Of a DNA stretch of 64,000 nt, positions 1 to 11,495 are shown piece by piece. Position 1 is the first letter of the stretch. The number at the start of each line of letters is the position of its first letter. The notes below the pieces were generated by a model. The model had not been told where the DNA came from, did no database searches, and saw only the letters and a list, made by a program, of their open reading frames with translations. Source of the stretch: Lasioglossum baleicum (lineage: Eukaryota > Arthropoda > Insecta > Hymenoptera > Halictidae); contig NC_134947.1 in the NCBI RefSeq assembly GCF_051020765.1, positions 248,001 to 312,000 on the forward strand, in the 5' to 3' direction. A program made the position numbers and the translations under genes.

Positions 1-630
1 AGTCCATATCGTCGTGATTTATTTCGATATTCCTGTGAGATCCGTCCTGCCGTGAGGATTGTCCGAACGTTCCTGTGTCCCATTTCGTGGCGCAATTCCC
101 GTCTGCGTATTTCGAGGGTTCGACTTTCGGACTCGGCTTCTCTGAGTCCGGGAACGGAATCGCGTCTCGCGTGGCACTCTAAAAGTGCCTGGCGCCCGAA
201 CCAATCATTAAATTTGACCCGTCGAATTCTCGAATTCCGTTGTCCCGGGCGGACCGCGCGTACTCGGCTAAACGCGGCCCGGCCTCCGTGCCTGTAAAGC
301 CCGAAATTGATCCTTTTCACGGGCCTTACTGCTCCGCGGAAAAGATCAACGTGACAAAGTATAATTATAAATAATAAATCAATAGAATCAATCATTTTTA
401 AAAATTTATATAAATTATTATTTGTCCTTTAATAATAATGCAACATAAAGGCAAAATGTTAATGAACTTTTAAAAAAAATATCTAATACCGATAGATGTA
501 ATTATAAAATAGTTTTTTTTTATTAGGTTATGATTAATATTTCATTCCCATAAATGCAATATATATGTATAAGTATTTATTGTTATTTAATAATTGTATA
601 ATATTTGTAGTATAATATAATTGTTATTTA
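1..630. other. Unassigned left flank with a primer-site-like motif
   Basis: The first 350 bases are GC-rich and the remainder is strongly AT-rich. No coding signal is convincing. At 190-202 the motif TGGCGCCCGAACC matches the start of a tRNA-Lys primer-binding site as used by many LTR retroelements, so the bases before it may be the end of an LTR cut by the window edge. The AT-rich stretch from about 350 to 630 shows nothing recognisable and is the immediate flank of the Gypsy LTR that follows. The primer-site reading is weak because only 13 bases match. Confidence 0.3.
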
Positions 631-1100
631 TGTGGGAATGATTACATCGGCAAGGCCATCAACCGACCGAGTCGTTGCCCTCGTACGGAAAACATTAAAC
701 GACACACGTTAGCCACTGTAAACAGTCGAGGACCGGGGCAATGCACTGTCAAGTACACCTAGGCCAGTGTCATCGCGCGTACCCTGGCTAGGTCACGAAA
801 AACACATGTAGGTGTGCCGAGACGCACCTGTGTGTACGACGATAAAGCCAGGCCGCAGAGGACGCGGAACGTCTCTTGTCCGAAAACGCAACGATACGAA
901 CCACGATACGATATACGGACGCGATCACGACTTACGGCTACGACACACCGTTAACGATTACGATTTACGGCTTACGATTGGAAATCTGCGGATGCGGATA
1001 CATTTTGTATTATAATTGTACTGTCTCTATCTTTGTTGTTTCTGTCGTGTTATTCTAAATAAAGGACAGATATTTAATTCTACAAAATCTTGTTCCTACA
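631..1100 (+). repeat. 5' LTR of a Gypsy-type retrotransposon
   Basis: The 470-bp segment begins TGTGGGAA and ends TTCCTACA, a near-perfect short inverted repeat with the TG...CA ends typical of LTRs. An AATAAA signal lies at about 1057, some 40 bases before the end, as expected for the R/U5 boundary. A primer-binding site follows three bases later and the Gag-Pol frame starts at 1214. The 3' partner LTR is not present in the window because the element is cut off near 4495. Confidence 0.8.
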
Positions 1101-1102
1101 AT

Positions 1103-1120
1103 TGGGGGCTCAGCCGGGAT
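1103..1120 (+). other. Primer-binding site, tRNA-Pro-like
   Basis: TGGGGGCTCAGCCGGGAT differs at two central bases from the tRNA-Pro primer site used by many retroelements (TGGGGGCTCGTCCGGGAT). It begins three bases after the LTR end, the standard place for minus-strand priming. Confidence 0.75.
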
Positions 1121-1213
1121 AAACAGCGACCGGAGAATACGCGTCGGAAAGTACAATAGAACGGGAGTCAGTATCGGAAATAGAATCGCGAGTGTTCTTC
1201 AATTCGAGACGAG

Positions 1214-4200
1214 ATGGATGACCGAACACTGCAAAATCTCACCACGGCACACCTGAAGGAGGTCTTGAGGAAAAGGACCCTGTCCACGAGCGGCACGAAG
1301 AACGAGCTGGTTGCAAGACTGCTCGAACACGGCATCGGAGAAGACGAGATTTTTGGTAATAACGATCCGCCAAACACGGCAGACCTCAAACGAACGCCGA
1401 CACCCAACGCGTCTGAACTTGCCGACCAGATGGAATTCCTGAAGCTCCGGCTAGATCTGATAGAAAAGGAGAAGGAGATGGCCATCAGAGAAGCTGAGTT
1501 GGCTAAACGCGAGCTGGAATTTTTGCGGCAAACGCAGGGTCGTAACGAACAGCAACCCGTGAGATCGGAAGCAGCAAATACGACAACGGAGCACCTTCGC
1601 ATGAGCATTACGGCCATTGCGGACCTGCTCAATCACTTTGACGGCTCGGAAGGCACTTACAAGACGTGGACGAGGCAGTTTCAGCTCCTACGCAGCACGT
1701 ATAGGTTGCGAGATGACGCTTGTCGCATCTTGATCGTCTCCAGGCTCCGAGGTAAGGCCTTGGATTGGTTTCATTCCAGACCGGAGCACACGGGGATGAC
1801 GATCGAGACGCTGCTGGAGCAGATAGGGTCTATGTTCTACGTAAGGCCCAACCGTCTGAAGGCGAGACGTCAATTCGAGGAGAGGACGTGGCAGCGAGGG
1901 GAGTCTTTCGCTGATTGCCTTCATCAGAAGGTGATCCTGGCCAATCGCATCTCCATAGAGAAAGAAGAATTGATAGATTGCATCATAGACGGGATACCCA
2001 ATCCTGTCCTCCAAGACCAGGCCCGTCTCCAACGGTTCCAAACGAAGACGGATCTTCTGGAGGCGTTCGGAAAAATCGCGATTCGGACGACGGCTACAAA
2101 CGCGACTCCCAGGGGAGCAACCTCAGCGTCCACGTCGACACCGAGGCCCACAAACGCAGCAAGCACCGCGCCGAGGCGATGCACTAACTGCGGCGATCGA
2201 GGACACCTCACAGCGAGCAGCCCTGCCCAGAATCGAGGTCGCAAGTGCTTTAATTGTAACGAATACGGTCATATCTCGCGCGAATGCCCTAAGAAATCGC
2301 CCGCGAAAGATGTCCTCGCTGTCGCGGTATCTACCGAGAGTAAATACCGCAAAGATATTCGTGTCAACGGATGCGCCGCGGTCGCCGTGCTCGACACGGG
2401 CAGTGACGTGTCACTGATTCGCGAGGATGTATACCGCGATGTCGGAGCACCACCGTTAACACGCGAAGAACTGCACCTACGCGGGATAGGCGCGAAACGC
2501 TGTATCACGCTGGGAAAATTCAGGGCCGAAATCGTTATCGACGGGGAAATACATGAGGCTACGCTACGCGTCGTGGAGAATACCGTCCTAGAGTACGGGG
2601 TGCTACTCGGTTTCGACTTCATCGACACCGCGGAGTGGACGGTGAAAAATGGCGTGATGACATTGACGACACTGTCACAAGCACAAGATAGCATCCCCGA
2701 AATCTTGCATGTACGACACGAACCTCCCCACGACACGATTAACGTTTCCCATGTCGATAACGCGAAATTACGCGACGAAATCGAAACGACTGTACGGAAT
2801 TACAAGCCAGACGCGATTCGCGAGGTCGGAGTTACGATGAGAATCATTGTAAAAGATAACGAACCGGTTTATCAGCGGCCAAGAAGGCTCTCACCTTCCG
2901 AAAGAGACGAAGTTAATCGGCAAATTAGTGAGTGGATACGCGACGGCGTCGCGCAACCCTCTCTTTCGGAATACGCGAGTACAGTGGTCCTCGTGAAGAA
3001 GAAGGACAATTCCACCCGCCTATGCGTAGATTATCGGCAACTGAACACGAAGATAGTACGAGACCGGTATCCCATCTCACTAATCGAGGATCAGCTCGAT
3101 TTGCTGCAGGGTGCCTCGGTCTACAGCACGATAGATTTGCGGAACGCGTTTTTTCACGTACCGGTCGAGCAGGAAAGCCGAAAATATACGGCTTTTATCG
3201 TACCCGACGGACACTATGAGTTTCTGAAGGTCCCGTTTGATCTCTGCAATTCGCCAGCAGTCTTTCAGCGATTTGTAAACGTCGCGTTCAGAGATCTAAT
3301 TGCGGAAAAAACGGTACTAACGTATATAGACGATTTAGTCATACCCGCGACGGATCACGAGAACGGCACACGACGGTTAATAGCGGTTCTCAAACGCGCG
3401 GCAGAATGCGGGCTACGAATAAATTGGTCTAAATGCGAGTTTCTTAAGACACGCGTAGAATATCTCGGGCACATAGTCGAGGGAGGTGCCATACGCCCCT
3501 CGGAAAATAAAACCAAAGCGGTAGCCCGTTTTCCGACTCCGACCACGGTTAGGCAGGTACAGAGCTTCCTCGGTCTGTCCGGTTACTTCCGAAAGTTCAT
3601 CTTGAATTATTCTACGATAGCACGACCACTGACACGTCTTTTGAAGGCAGACGTGCCCTTCCAATTTGAATCGGAAGAACGAAACGCATTCGCACTTCTC
3701 AAGGAAGCTCTGACCAGAGGACCGGTATTACAGCTTTATCAGCGCGAGCGAGAAACGGAATTACACACCGATGCGTCGATGCTTGGATACGGAGCGATAC
3801 TGTTGCAACGCGATAGCGAGGACGGTGCGTTCCACCCTGTATATTACGCGAGCGGCATGACGACGGCGGCGGAACAACGGTATCCGAGCTACGAGTTAGA
3901 AGTTTTGGCGATAATAAGGTCCCTCCGGAAGTTCAGGGTTTATTTGCTCGGTATACCATTCAAAGTCGTCACGGACTGTAGGGCATTCACGCTGACCATG
4001 CGAAAAAGAGACCTCTGCGTTCGGGTCGCACGTTGGGCACTGCTGCTCGAGGAGTTCCAATACTCGATCGAACATCGTCCGGGGACCACGATGCAACACG
4101 TCGACGCACTCAGCCGCAACCCAGCGTCAATGTGCCTCGCAATCGAGAGCGAGGAAGGTGTCACGGCACGAATTCGCAAGGCACAGGAACGCGACGACGC

Positions 4201-4414
4201 CTTACGAAAAATTGTAACGGGCATTGAGGAGCGAGGGATCGGGACAACGCATCCAACAGGAGAACCAGAAACAATACGACCGGCGACGGAAGAAAGCCAC
4301 CGTGTACCACGAGGGGGACTTGGTCTCTGTGCAACGTACACAGGCTGGACCAGGTTTGAAGCTGGCCGGAAAGTTTCTGGGTCCGTACGAGGTGACGCGC
4401 GTTCTACGGAATGA
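1214..4414 (+). CDS. Gypsy Gag-Pol polyprotein lacking integrase
   Basis: One open frame of 1066 codons encodes Gag, protease, reverse transcriptase and RNase H. Residues about 5-40 (LTTAHLKEVL...GTKNELVARLLE) resemble a SAP helix-extended-loop-helix DNA-binding motif. A capsid-like region follows. Two zinc knuckles begin near residues 323 and 345; the first has Ser where its last Cys should be, while the second (CFNC...GH...C) is intact. The aspartic protease triad DTG is at about residue 394, the RT YIDD box at about 704, and the RNase H LHTDAS motif at about 850. The usual Gly in the RT PFGLCN motif is Asp here (VPFDLCN). The frame then runs into out-of-frame sequence near 4230, where an internal deletion has removed the integrase zinc-binding and catalytic domains. 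The element is therefore a non-autonomous derivative. Confidence 0.85.
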   Translation: MDDRTLQNLTTAHLKEVLRKRTLSTSGTKNELVARLLEHGIGEDEIFGNNDPPNTADLKRTPTPNASELADQMEFLKLRLDLIEKEKEMAIREAELAKRELEFLRQTQGRNEQQPVRSEAANTTTEHLRMSITAIADLLNHFDGSEGTYKTWTRQFQLLRSTYRLRDDACRILIVSRLRGKALDWFHSRPEHTGMTIETLLEQIGSMFYVRPNRLKARRQFEERTWQRGESFADCLHQKVILANRISIEKEELIDCIIDGIPNPVLQDQARLQRFQTKTDLLEAFGKIAIRTTATNATPRGATSASTSTPRPTNAASTAPRRCTNCGDRGHLTASSPAQNRGRKCFNCNEYGHISRECPKKSPAKDVLAVAVSTESKYRKDIRVNGCAAVAVLDTGSDVSLIREDVYRDVGAPPLTREELHLRGIGAKRCITLGKFRAEIVIDGEIHEATLRVVENTVLEYGVLLGFDFIDTAEWTVKNGVMTLTTLSQAQDSIPEILHVRHEPPHDTINVSHVDNAKLRDEIETTVRNYKPDAIREVGVTMRIIVKDNEPVYQRPRRLSPSERDEVNRQISEWIRDGVAQPSLSEYASTVVLVKKKDNSTRLCVDYRQLNTKIVRDRYPISLIEDQLDLLQGASVYSTIDLRNAFFHVPVEQESRKYTAFIVPDGHYEFLKVPFDLCNSPAVFQRFVNVAFRDLIAEKTVLTYIDDLVIPATDHENGTRRLIAVLKRAAECGLRINWSKCEFLKTRVEYLGHIVEGGAIRPSENKTKAVARFPTPTTVRQVQSFLGLSGYFRKFILNYSTIARPLTRLLKADVPFQFESEERNAFALLKEALTRGPVLQLYQRERETELHTDASMLGYGAILLQRDSEDGAFHPVYYASGMTTAAEQRYPSYELEVLAIIRSLRKFRVYLLGIPFKVVTDCRAFTLTMRKRDLCVRVARWALLLEEFQYSIEHRPGTTMQHVDALSRNPASMCLAIESEEGVTARIRKAQERDDALRKIVTGIEERGIGTTHPTGEPETIRPATEESHRVPRGGLGLCATYTGWTRFEAGRKVSGSVRGDARSTE

Positions 4415-4493
4415 TCGATACCTGGTGACGAAGATCGGGGAGCATGAAGGACCTCGCAAACTTCAACTTCAGCAGAATATGAGTTGTTATTAA
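4224..4493 (+). pseudogene. Integrase C-terminal remnant of the Gypsy element
   Basis: In a frame shifted from the upstream polyprotein this segment reads QKQYDRRRKKATVYHEGD, then GPYEVTRVL and RYLVTKIG. That is the small beta-barrel tail found at the C-terminus of Gypsy integrases (YxxGDLV ... GPY.V). The integrase HHCC and DDE domains that should precede it are missing, so the junction near 4225-4245 is an internal deletion. The sequence stops abruptly near 4495, where antisense BEL sequence begins. No polypurine tract or 3' LTR follows. Confidence 0.75.
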
Positions 4494-4495
4494 CC

Positions 4496-5128
4496 GACGT
4501 TTGTTTTCGTACTGCGAGGTCAATAATTCCCAGGCGACGATGAAATTACTGTCCGTTATGGCGAGGTGATCTAACGCGTCGCTCGCATCACCTGTTACGC
4601 ACGACGACAAATAATGCAAGCGATCTACATTCGACAATGTTTCATCGCTAATGACCATGGAACGAAACTTATCTCGAAACGCCTCCCACTGCTGGAAACT
4701 CCCATTGAAAGTTGGTAGGCGCATCTTTGGAAGATGAGACGACGATCGGGTGGATTCCACGGCTGCGGAGGATGCGCTGGCGGAAGCGTGGCCTGATGCG
4801 GTAGCTGCGATGATCTCGGCCATGAAGTCCGACGCTTCAAAGAAGGCTTCCTCGCACATCAGGAAGCTTGGAAATACGGCAGGCTCGTTTGGGTCCTCCA
4901 GTCGGCCAGAGCGCATATTTGCGCGTCCACCTCCTGGCACTTAGCGAAGTTTTCCATCAAGTTCTCAAGACGTTGTTGAGTGACGGCTTGAGTCATCTTG
5001 GCTTGTCCCAGCTTTTTAAAGTTGCTGAGAGCTCGTTGGACACAGCCCATGAGCGGTGTTTGTTTGACGAGAAGGTCGGTCAATGTGGCCATCTTGACAC
5101 CACGGTTTTCCGTTACACTTTTGCACAC
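4496..5128 (-). pseudogene. BEL/Pao Gag fragment, frameshifted and truncated
   Basis: Two overlapping minus-strand frames make one Gag N-terminal region. The first starts at 5128 (an internal ATG at about 5092 reads MATLTDLLVKQ) and runs to about 4860. The second spans about 4940 to 4496 and contains KMRLPTFNGSFQQWEAFRD, SNVDRLHYL and WELLTSQYENKR, the conserved block of BEL/Pao Gag proteins (DUF1759-like). The frame changes near 4900. After QYENKRRLI the frame enters antisense Gypsy sequence, so the rest of the element (protease, RT, integrase) is gone. It lies just downstream, on the minus strand, of a tRNA-Tyr primer site and an LTR, which confirms orientation. Confidence 0.75.
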
Positions 5129-5156
5129 GGATATTCGAAATTCACTCCTCTTCTAA

Positions 5157-5174
5157 TCCGGCTCGAAGGACCAA
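5157..5174 (-). other. BEL primer-binding site, tRNA-Tyr-like
   Basis: On the minus strand the 18 bases read TGGTCCTTCGAGCCGGAT, complementary to the 3' end of insect tRNA-Tyr (TCGAAGGACCA end). It lies one base from the LTR end and upstream of the BEL Gag remnant. Confidence 0.75.
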
Positions 5175-5175
5175 T

Positions 5176-5600
5176 GTTTGAGAGGCTGGTAAGTGGATAT
5201 TGGATTCGTTGAGAAGGATCGAATGGTCTTATGTGCAGGTCGGTTGTAGATCGCGTCATAGGCGGGTAAATGAAAGGTTCAAGGCAAATGTTGTTCACTA
5301 ACACTATTTATTAGTTACTTTCGAACCCTGCCTTTGTCGGATTGAGTAACGCGTGAATTATGGAAGAATGGTCGCGAACTCGTTAAATTCGGCGCGAATG
5401 AAGGATTCGACAACAATATTTGCTTGATGGTAGCAGCGATCTTGGAGGTTCAAATTGAACTGGCTCGATCGACACCGTTCGTCACCCTCGTGCTCGCATA
5501 CACTAGGTTCAAAGAAAGGAGAGGGGGAACGCTCGCTGGTTTGATCGTTATTTACGTTTTTGAACTAACGAGGCCACGCGGTGGCGGATTCCTGAACACA
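5176..5600 (-). repeat. BEL/Pao LTR
   Basis: The end next to the primer site is firm: read on the minus strand the LTR ends CCTCTCAAACA one base before the tRNA-Tyr site. An AATAAA signal on the minus strand lies at about 5311. The distal end is inferred at 5600, where the minus strand would begin TGTGTTCAGG, giving TG...CA ends and 425 bp. No target duplication could be confirmed because the other end of the element is lost. Confidence 0.55.
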
Positions 5601-5700
5601 ATATGAATTAAAGTATTGAAATATCTGTTACATATTTCATTACTTGCATATTTGCACGTCCTGTCATAATCATGTATTTCTAACCTTTTCGTTTCATCGT

Positions 5701-5872
5701 CTGACACTGACATTTGAAATTTCAAGATGGCGACGTGTAAAACATTCGACTGAAAATAGTAATCCCACCACTACTAAATTCAGTCGATAGTTTAAAAAAT
5801 CAGTAGACTGAAAATAGTAGTTGGCTACTATCGATTTAATCGATAGTTTTTAGTCGATGGTGCCCATCACTA
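5701..5872. repeat. hAT-like terminal fragment
   Basis: The right end, read on the minus strand, starts TAGTGATGGGCACCATCGAC, a common hAT terminal type (TAGNG start). Inside are several short repeats of the form CAGTCGATAGT and CTATCGAT. The opposite terminus is not visible, so this is a one-ended relic with no coding sequence. Confidence 0.4.
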
Positions 5873-5880
5873 CATTGAAC

Positions 5881-5889
5881 AAGGGGGAG
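5881..5889 (+). other. Polypurine tract before an LTR-like start
   Basis: AAGGGGGAG is followed immediately by TGTTGGAAATCGCCCACA, the arrangement expected at the junction between the interior and the 3' LTR of a plus-strand retrotransposon. No internal coding region precedes it; a hAT fragment lies directly to the left. The far end of the LTR could not be placed. Confidence 0.45.
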
Positions 5890-7667
5890 TGTTGGAAATC
5901 GCCCACATAGATGTGCGATCGTGTTCGATGCATCGAGCAGGCCCAACGCCACCTGTGTGTTTTGCGGCTGACGGCCGGTAGAGGGTGATGCAGTAACGCG
6001 GTTGTAGGTTGAAGTCCCCAGATGGTTGGAGGATTTCTATCTATCGGCGCCTACTCGCCGCCACGACCCAATGTAGAGGTTATGTCCGACTTGATCACGA
6101 ATGACGAAGGAAGAAAGAACACTGCTTTTACGGACAACCGTCCAGCTCTGGTGTTGAAGCTCAAGAAGGTAGAGCGGGAGCTTGGCGTTGCCAACGGCTT
6201 CCGCCGATCCCCACTCTGGTAACATGGGAGTGGGGGAACAGAGCCCCTACACGGTTGTAGGTTATGTCCGAAAAGGGACAATAAGGGTATTAATCTACAC
6301 GTGGTGAGCCTACTCTCATCACGTGGAATAAGTTGGGTACACTCGCGATTGACAGAGTAAAAATGTACGACAATTTATTTGTACTTGGACTATACACGAG
6401 GCGTACACGAATATGCCACAAGTGAGCATACGACTGTAGAGTAAAACGTGGTAAAGCTAGATAGCCACAATGGCGGATCAAAGAATCAATACTACAGAAC
6501 ACGACTAGCTCGTTCGAGCGTTCGAAAAGAAAGAGATCGATCGACTCGATCAGCGCGTCGTTGAACATAATGAGTAACGTCGTGCGCAGGCGCGGCAGGT
6601 CCCCACTACGCAAAAGATGCGGAGTGGTAAGCGCGACCCCACACGGTAATGCATGGATGGATGATGGAGCAGTCTGTGTGAAAAACTTCCCGGAGATAAT
6701 CGATTCTGTATCGTCTCTGTATCTTTCCGATCCACTTCACTTTGTATTTATATTCTTTATAACAAATTCAATGGGTTCTTTTTTGACTAGAATGATGATT
6801 GTCAGAAAGATTTTTGGCAACTCGAAAAAAAATTTTTACCATTTCAATTTCAATCACCTACTTTACCGACAAATTTTTTTTACTATTTTAATGTCAATCT
6901 AGAGTCTAAGTAGAGGTGGCATTAAGGGTGTGGGTCCGAATTTGACCTTGGTCGAGCGCCAGTGTGGTGGTACCCTCACACAACGCTAGACATTGTATAC
7001 GTACACGAGGTTGCAAGGGTTCCGTACTTTTCGAACATTTGGGGCCCCTACGTAGTCACAATCGATAGATAAAAGACCCACCAATTGCGGTCAGCTCCAA
7101 AAATGGCCTACTTTTGCGTTTTCAAGGCGTAATTTTCATTATTCGGCAGCATGTAGCGGAGTTCGACAAATATTGGGCGGCGCGACAGTGCTGCCACAGT
7201 CAAGACACATACATTTTCTTAAATATCGAGAGATTTAGGGTTTCTATAGAAAAAAATGGACCAGAGCACCTATTCAGGGACACATACAATGTCAATGCAA
7301 CTTTTATTATGTTAAACCACAGACGAGATATAGGAATAGACCTGACACATAATGCATTTTGGTGTCCGTCGGCATCGGTGCGCTAACGCTCCGTTCCCGT
7401 CGGTATCGGTGTGCTAACGCCCCGTTACCATTCAGTGTCAACACCCAATATTACCGATAAACCACAATTATTGAACATTTATTAGCACGAAGAAAAAATT
7501 TTATACTCCATTCGCATTACGTGTATTTAATATGATTCGACGGGGACAAACATACGTGATGCTTCTTTTCTTTGTTTGTCTTTTCTTTTGATGTTATTTT
7601 TTACGCCATCCTAATGTGTTCGTTTTTATAGTTTTTTTATTACATTTCGATATACAGTAGTGAACAA
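5890..7667. other. Non-coding stretch with LTR-like scraps
   Basis: This contains the presumed start of an LTR at 5890, two copies of a GGTTATGTCCGA motif (about 6077 and 6260), and a GC-rich segment to about 6620 that resembles degraded LTR material on the minus strand. From 6700 to 7660 the sequence is AT-rich. Near 7376-7432 a short direct repeat (CGTCGGCATCGGTGCGCTAACG and a variant) is visible. Reading frames here are short, overlap on both strands and match nothing recognisable. Confidence 0.3.
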
Positions 7668-8327
7668 AAAGGGCATAGCTGGATAAGGTAGTCAAAAATG
7701 CCCTTGAGCCGAATTTTATCGACGATGTGCCATTCGATAGAGCACCAAGAAAAAACATACTGTGCAAAATTTCAACCCTGTATCTCGATCGGGAGGGTAG
7801 TTATGGGGTAAAAACGAAAAATCAGTTTTTGGCCTATTTTCCCTAGTTAATGACGTTTAAAAATTCTGAAAAAAATCTGACACATGTCAAAAACCCAAAT
7901 ACATACTTTGCAATTGGTTTCAGATTTTTAAAATGGAAATCCTGCTTGTAAAAAATCAAAAACCTCAAAAAAATCGAAAAAATGCAGATTTCACATGGAA
8001 GTTTTAGAGTGACAACATTTATATTTTTACAGTAGCAGTATATTGTTATAAGTATTGTTCATGAATTTTTTCAGATTTTTTGGTTTGGTGCGCCGTTGTT
8101 AAAAAAAATAAAAACCGATTTTTTCGACGTTTTTTCCGCGAAGAACTAAGCTAACCTTAAAATTATTACGTTTTATTTATTCTGTAAGTCTATCAGGCAC
8201 TGATAAACCTTGAACATTAAAAAAAAAATTAAACAATGAAATCGGCTTGATTAGTATTTTTACTATGTCAGCGTATTACATCTGAAAGTATTAACCACAT
8301 TTCCAACAGTTCGGTTGGCTCAGCGCG
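7668..8327 (+). repeat. Left TIR, outer part
   Basis: This is the inverted counterpart of about 16568-17230. It is AT-rich with A/T runs, and ends inside a tRNA-like segment where the LINE was inserted. One visible difference from the right arm is GCGTTAGGCG here against GCGTGAGGCG there. Confidence 0.85.
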
Positions 8328-8342
8328 TTAGGCGTTCGACTG

Positions 8343-11289
8343 AACATAATAGAAACGGTTATCTTAAAACTCAAACTAGAAAATAACAATAATCTGTTCA
8401 TCATAGCAGTCTATGCCCCTAGTACGGAAGCAACCGATGTAATAGCTGATTTGGACTACATTTTTTACTTTTTAGAACTACATAAGACTAATAATTATTT
8501 TGTAATAGCGGGCGACCTGAACGCTAAACACCAAAAATGGAACAACCATTATCAGAATGCTAGAGGGCGAGCTTTGGCTAACTGGATACAAAAACACGAA
8601 ATAGACTATAAAATAGTTTTAAAACACACAAATATACCAACCTTTGTAAGGAGCAATTCATATTTAGATATAGGTCTGATCGACAGCAGAATAAAATTAG
8701 AAAACCTAAATCAGGATGGTACCATACAGACCACAGACATCGATAGTGACCACAGAGCTATCAACATACAATTCTCACTACCAAAAAAAGACGACATAAT
8801 TGTTTTTAAAAACCATAAATATCCATTACTCTACAAAAAAACAGACTGGACTAAATTCAAAAAATACCTAGCGGCTAAATACACTACGCATATTCCGCAA
8901 AATAGAAATTTAACCAACCAAGAAATAAATAACTTTCTAGAAGAAATAAATACAGCCATAGTAGACGCAATAAAAAAACATGTTCCTAGACAAGTAGACT
9001 ACAATTCATCCGACATGTATATAAACAGAACCATTAAAAACTTGCTCGCACAAAAAAGCAAACTAATAACCATACTAAATAATGAATACAGACACCCCTC
9101 TCCACAAGCTATGGTCATAATTACAGAATCCAAAGAATTGATCAAAAAATGTAAAGCAGAAATAAAAAATGAATTCAAGAAATCGGTCAATACGTTCTGG
9201 GAAAACAAAATAAAAAACATACCCATAAATTCAACAAAAATGTTCCCGAAACTAAACTCAATTTTTAGAAAAAAAACAACTGAGAATATCCCAAATCTAG
9301 AAACCGATAACAACTATGATATTTTAAAAGACGCGAAAATAGACATAAATTCAACACAAACAAACAGCACGGGAAAATATATAATAACTAATAATAGGGA
9401 CAAACTAAATCTAATAGGGGCTAACTTCACAAAAGTCTACACTCAAAACAAAAATCTGGGAAAAAATAGATTATCTGAAATTATCGATAAACACCACAAT
9501 AATCTCATGCAGAACATAGAAGAGGATTTGGCCAATAACAAATACCTAATACAGTTCGACGATAACAATCAAGCGAGAAACCCAGAATGGGAAGAGGACC
9601 CAAGCTACTTCACAAACATAGCACTAACAACCAGCCTCTTTAAAAAACTTAACAATAAATGCTCCTCAGGGCCAGACGAAATACCAAATATAATACTCAA
9701 AAATCTTCCACTCCACATCATATACGACTATAACACAATTTTCAATAACTGCTTAAACAACTGTTATTTCCCAACAAATTGGAAAACGGCAAAAGTAATC
9801 CCGATTGCCAAGAAAGGTAAAGACCCTTCTTCTCCTCTTAGCTACAGACCAATCAGCCTTCTCCCCAATATCTCTAAAGTATTCGAAATCCTAATAAAAA
9901 GAGCTCTAGAAAAATTTTACGATGATAACAACTTAATTCCGGACACACAATTCGGGTTCAAACATCAACTAAGTACAATACATGCAATACATAAACTAAC
10001 ATCCGATATGCACGCAGCTATTTTTAATAAAGAGAATGTGGCAGCCTGCCTTATAGATCTAGAAAAGGCCTTTGACACAGTGTGGGTCAAAGGTCTCTTA
10101 TACAAAATGAAAAAAAGGCTGCGAATCACACCTGTTAAAAATACTAACGAGCATGTTACTGAACAAAAAATTTTACACAAACACACACGAAGATATTCTA
10201 TTCGAAATGGAAGATGGCCTGCAACAAGGAACAGTTACAGCTCCGATTCTTTTTAACTTTTTCAATGCAGAAATTCCGAACCTATTTGATATACCGGATT
10301 CAACAGACATAAAAGTCATATTTTTCGCAGATGACTTAATAATATACATTACAGGAAAAAACGTCAAAAATCTCCAAGCCAAAATGCAATCAATAGTTAA
10401 CAAAATAAATGAATACTACAAAACCTGGAAGTTAAAAATAAACCCAACAAAATGCGAAACTATTTTATTCAGGCCAAAAATAGACAAACAGAGCAAAACT
10501 TTTAGAAACTCCTACAAATCATTCCAGATAAAAATTGACGATACAACAGTTCCGCACAAAAATCTAGTACGATACCTCGGAATTTACTTAGATAACCGAA
10601 TAATACTAAACGGACACATAAAAATACAAATGGAAAAAGCTAGAAAAGCATTCATGGCTAACAGCAAAATATTCCATTCCGATTACCTAAATCCGCAAAT
10701 TAAAAAATTATGTTACATGCTCTTGATCAGACCTATAATCTCATATGGTTGCCCTATTTGGTTTAACACGAGCCCACATATAATACAATCTATTAGAAAA
10801 TTCGAACGTAAATGTCTAAGAGCGTGTACGCGTGTATATAGGAGTAGAGAATCGAATTTCAAAAAATTCGAAACATGTAAAAAACTATATGACACGGCAA
10901 ATATACCAAGGATAGATAGCTTTATGATAAAATTAAATAGAGATTATTTCGCAAAAATTAGACATATAAGAAACAACAATTTAATTTCTAGTTCGCTATA
11001 CCCAAATGACGAATATTACACAAGAACGTGCAATACTGGAAATATCCCTCCAGAAGCTTTCCTATTATTAGACAAAACGGGTAGAATCACAGATTCAAAT
11101 AATATACCTATTATATACCATATAGAGAGGAAATCTAGTGATAAAAGGATCCTATATCCACATAATCCTAACACCAATGACCTTTCTCTCAGATCAAAAC
11201 TAGTCTATAATATGTCTCTCCCTAAGAGAGATATCGAAGATAAATACTACAAAAACACCAAAATATATTGGTGGCTAAAAAGCGAGTAA
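8343..11289 (+). pseudogene. LINE ORF2: endonuclease and reverse transcriptase, frameshifted
   Basis: The frame is open from the first base of the LINE to 10256 and continues in another frame from about 10153 to 11289. The first part has the endonuclease motifs AVYAP, GDLNAKH and DSDHRAI, then the RT blocks SGPDEIPN, WKTAKVIPIAKKGK, YRPISLLPNISKVFE, QFGFKHQLSTIHA and LIDLEKAFDTVW. The second part has GLQQGTVTAPILFN, the catalytic FFADDLIIY and the thumb region. The break near 10115-10155 looks like a small deletion. The N-terminal half of the endonuclease and the whole of ORF1 are missing. RT motifs place it in the Jockey group. Confidence 0.85.
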
Positions 11290-11495
11290 ACAATAAGACT
11301 GATGCAGGCTGCGACAGCTAAAGTTTGTTACTAAATATATATAAATAAGATAATCTAGATCTAGATAGCAACATCTTTAGTATACCATATATAGATATCA
11401 AAAAGTACAAGATTTAATGAATGAATGAATGAGTATGTAAATAATAGTGTGCAAGTGGTAGTCAGATAAGTTATCCGCATTGTTCTGTATATATG

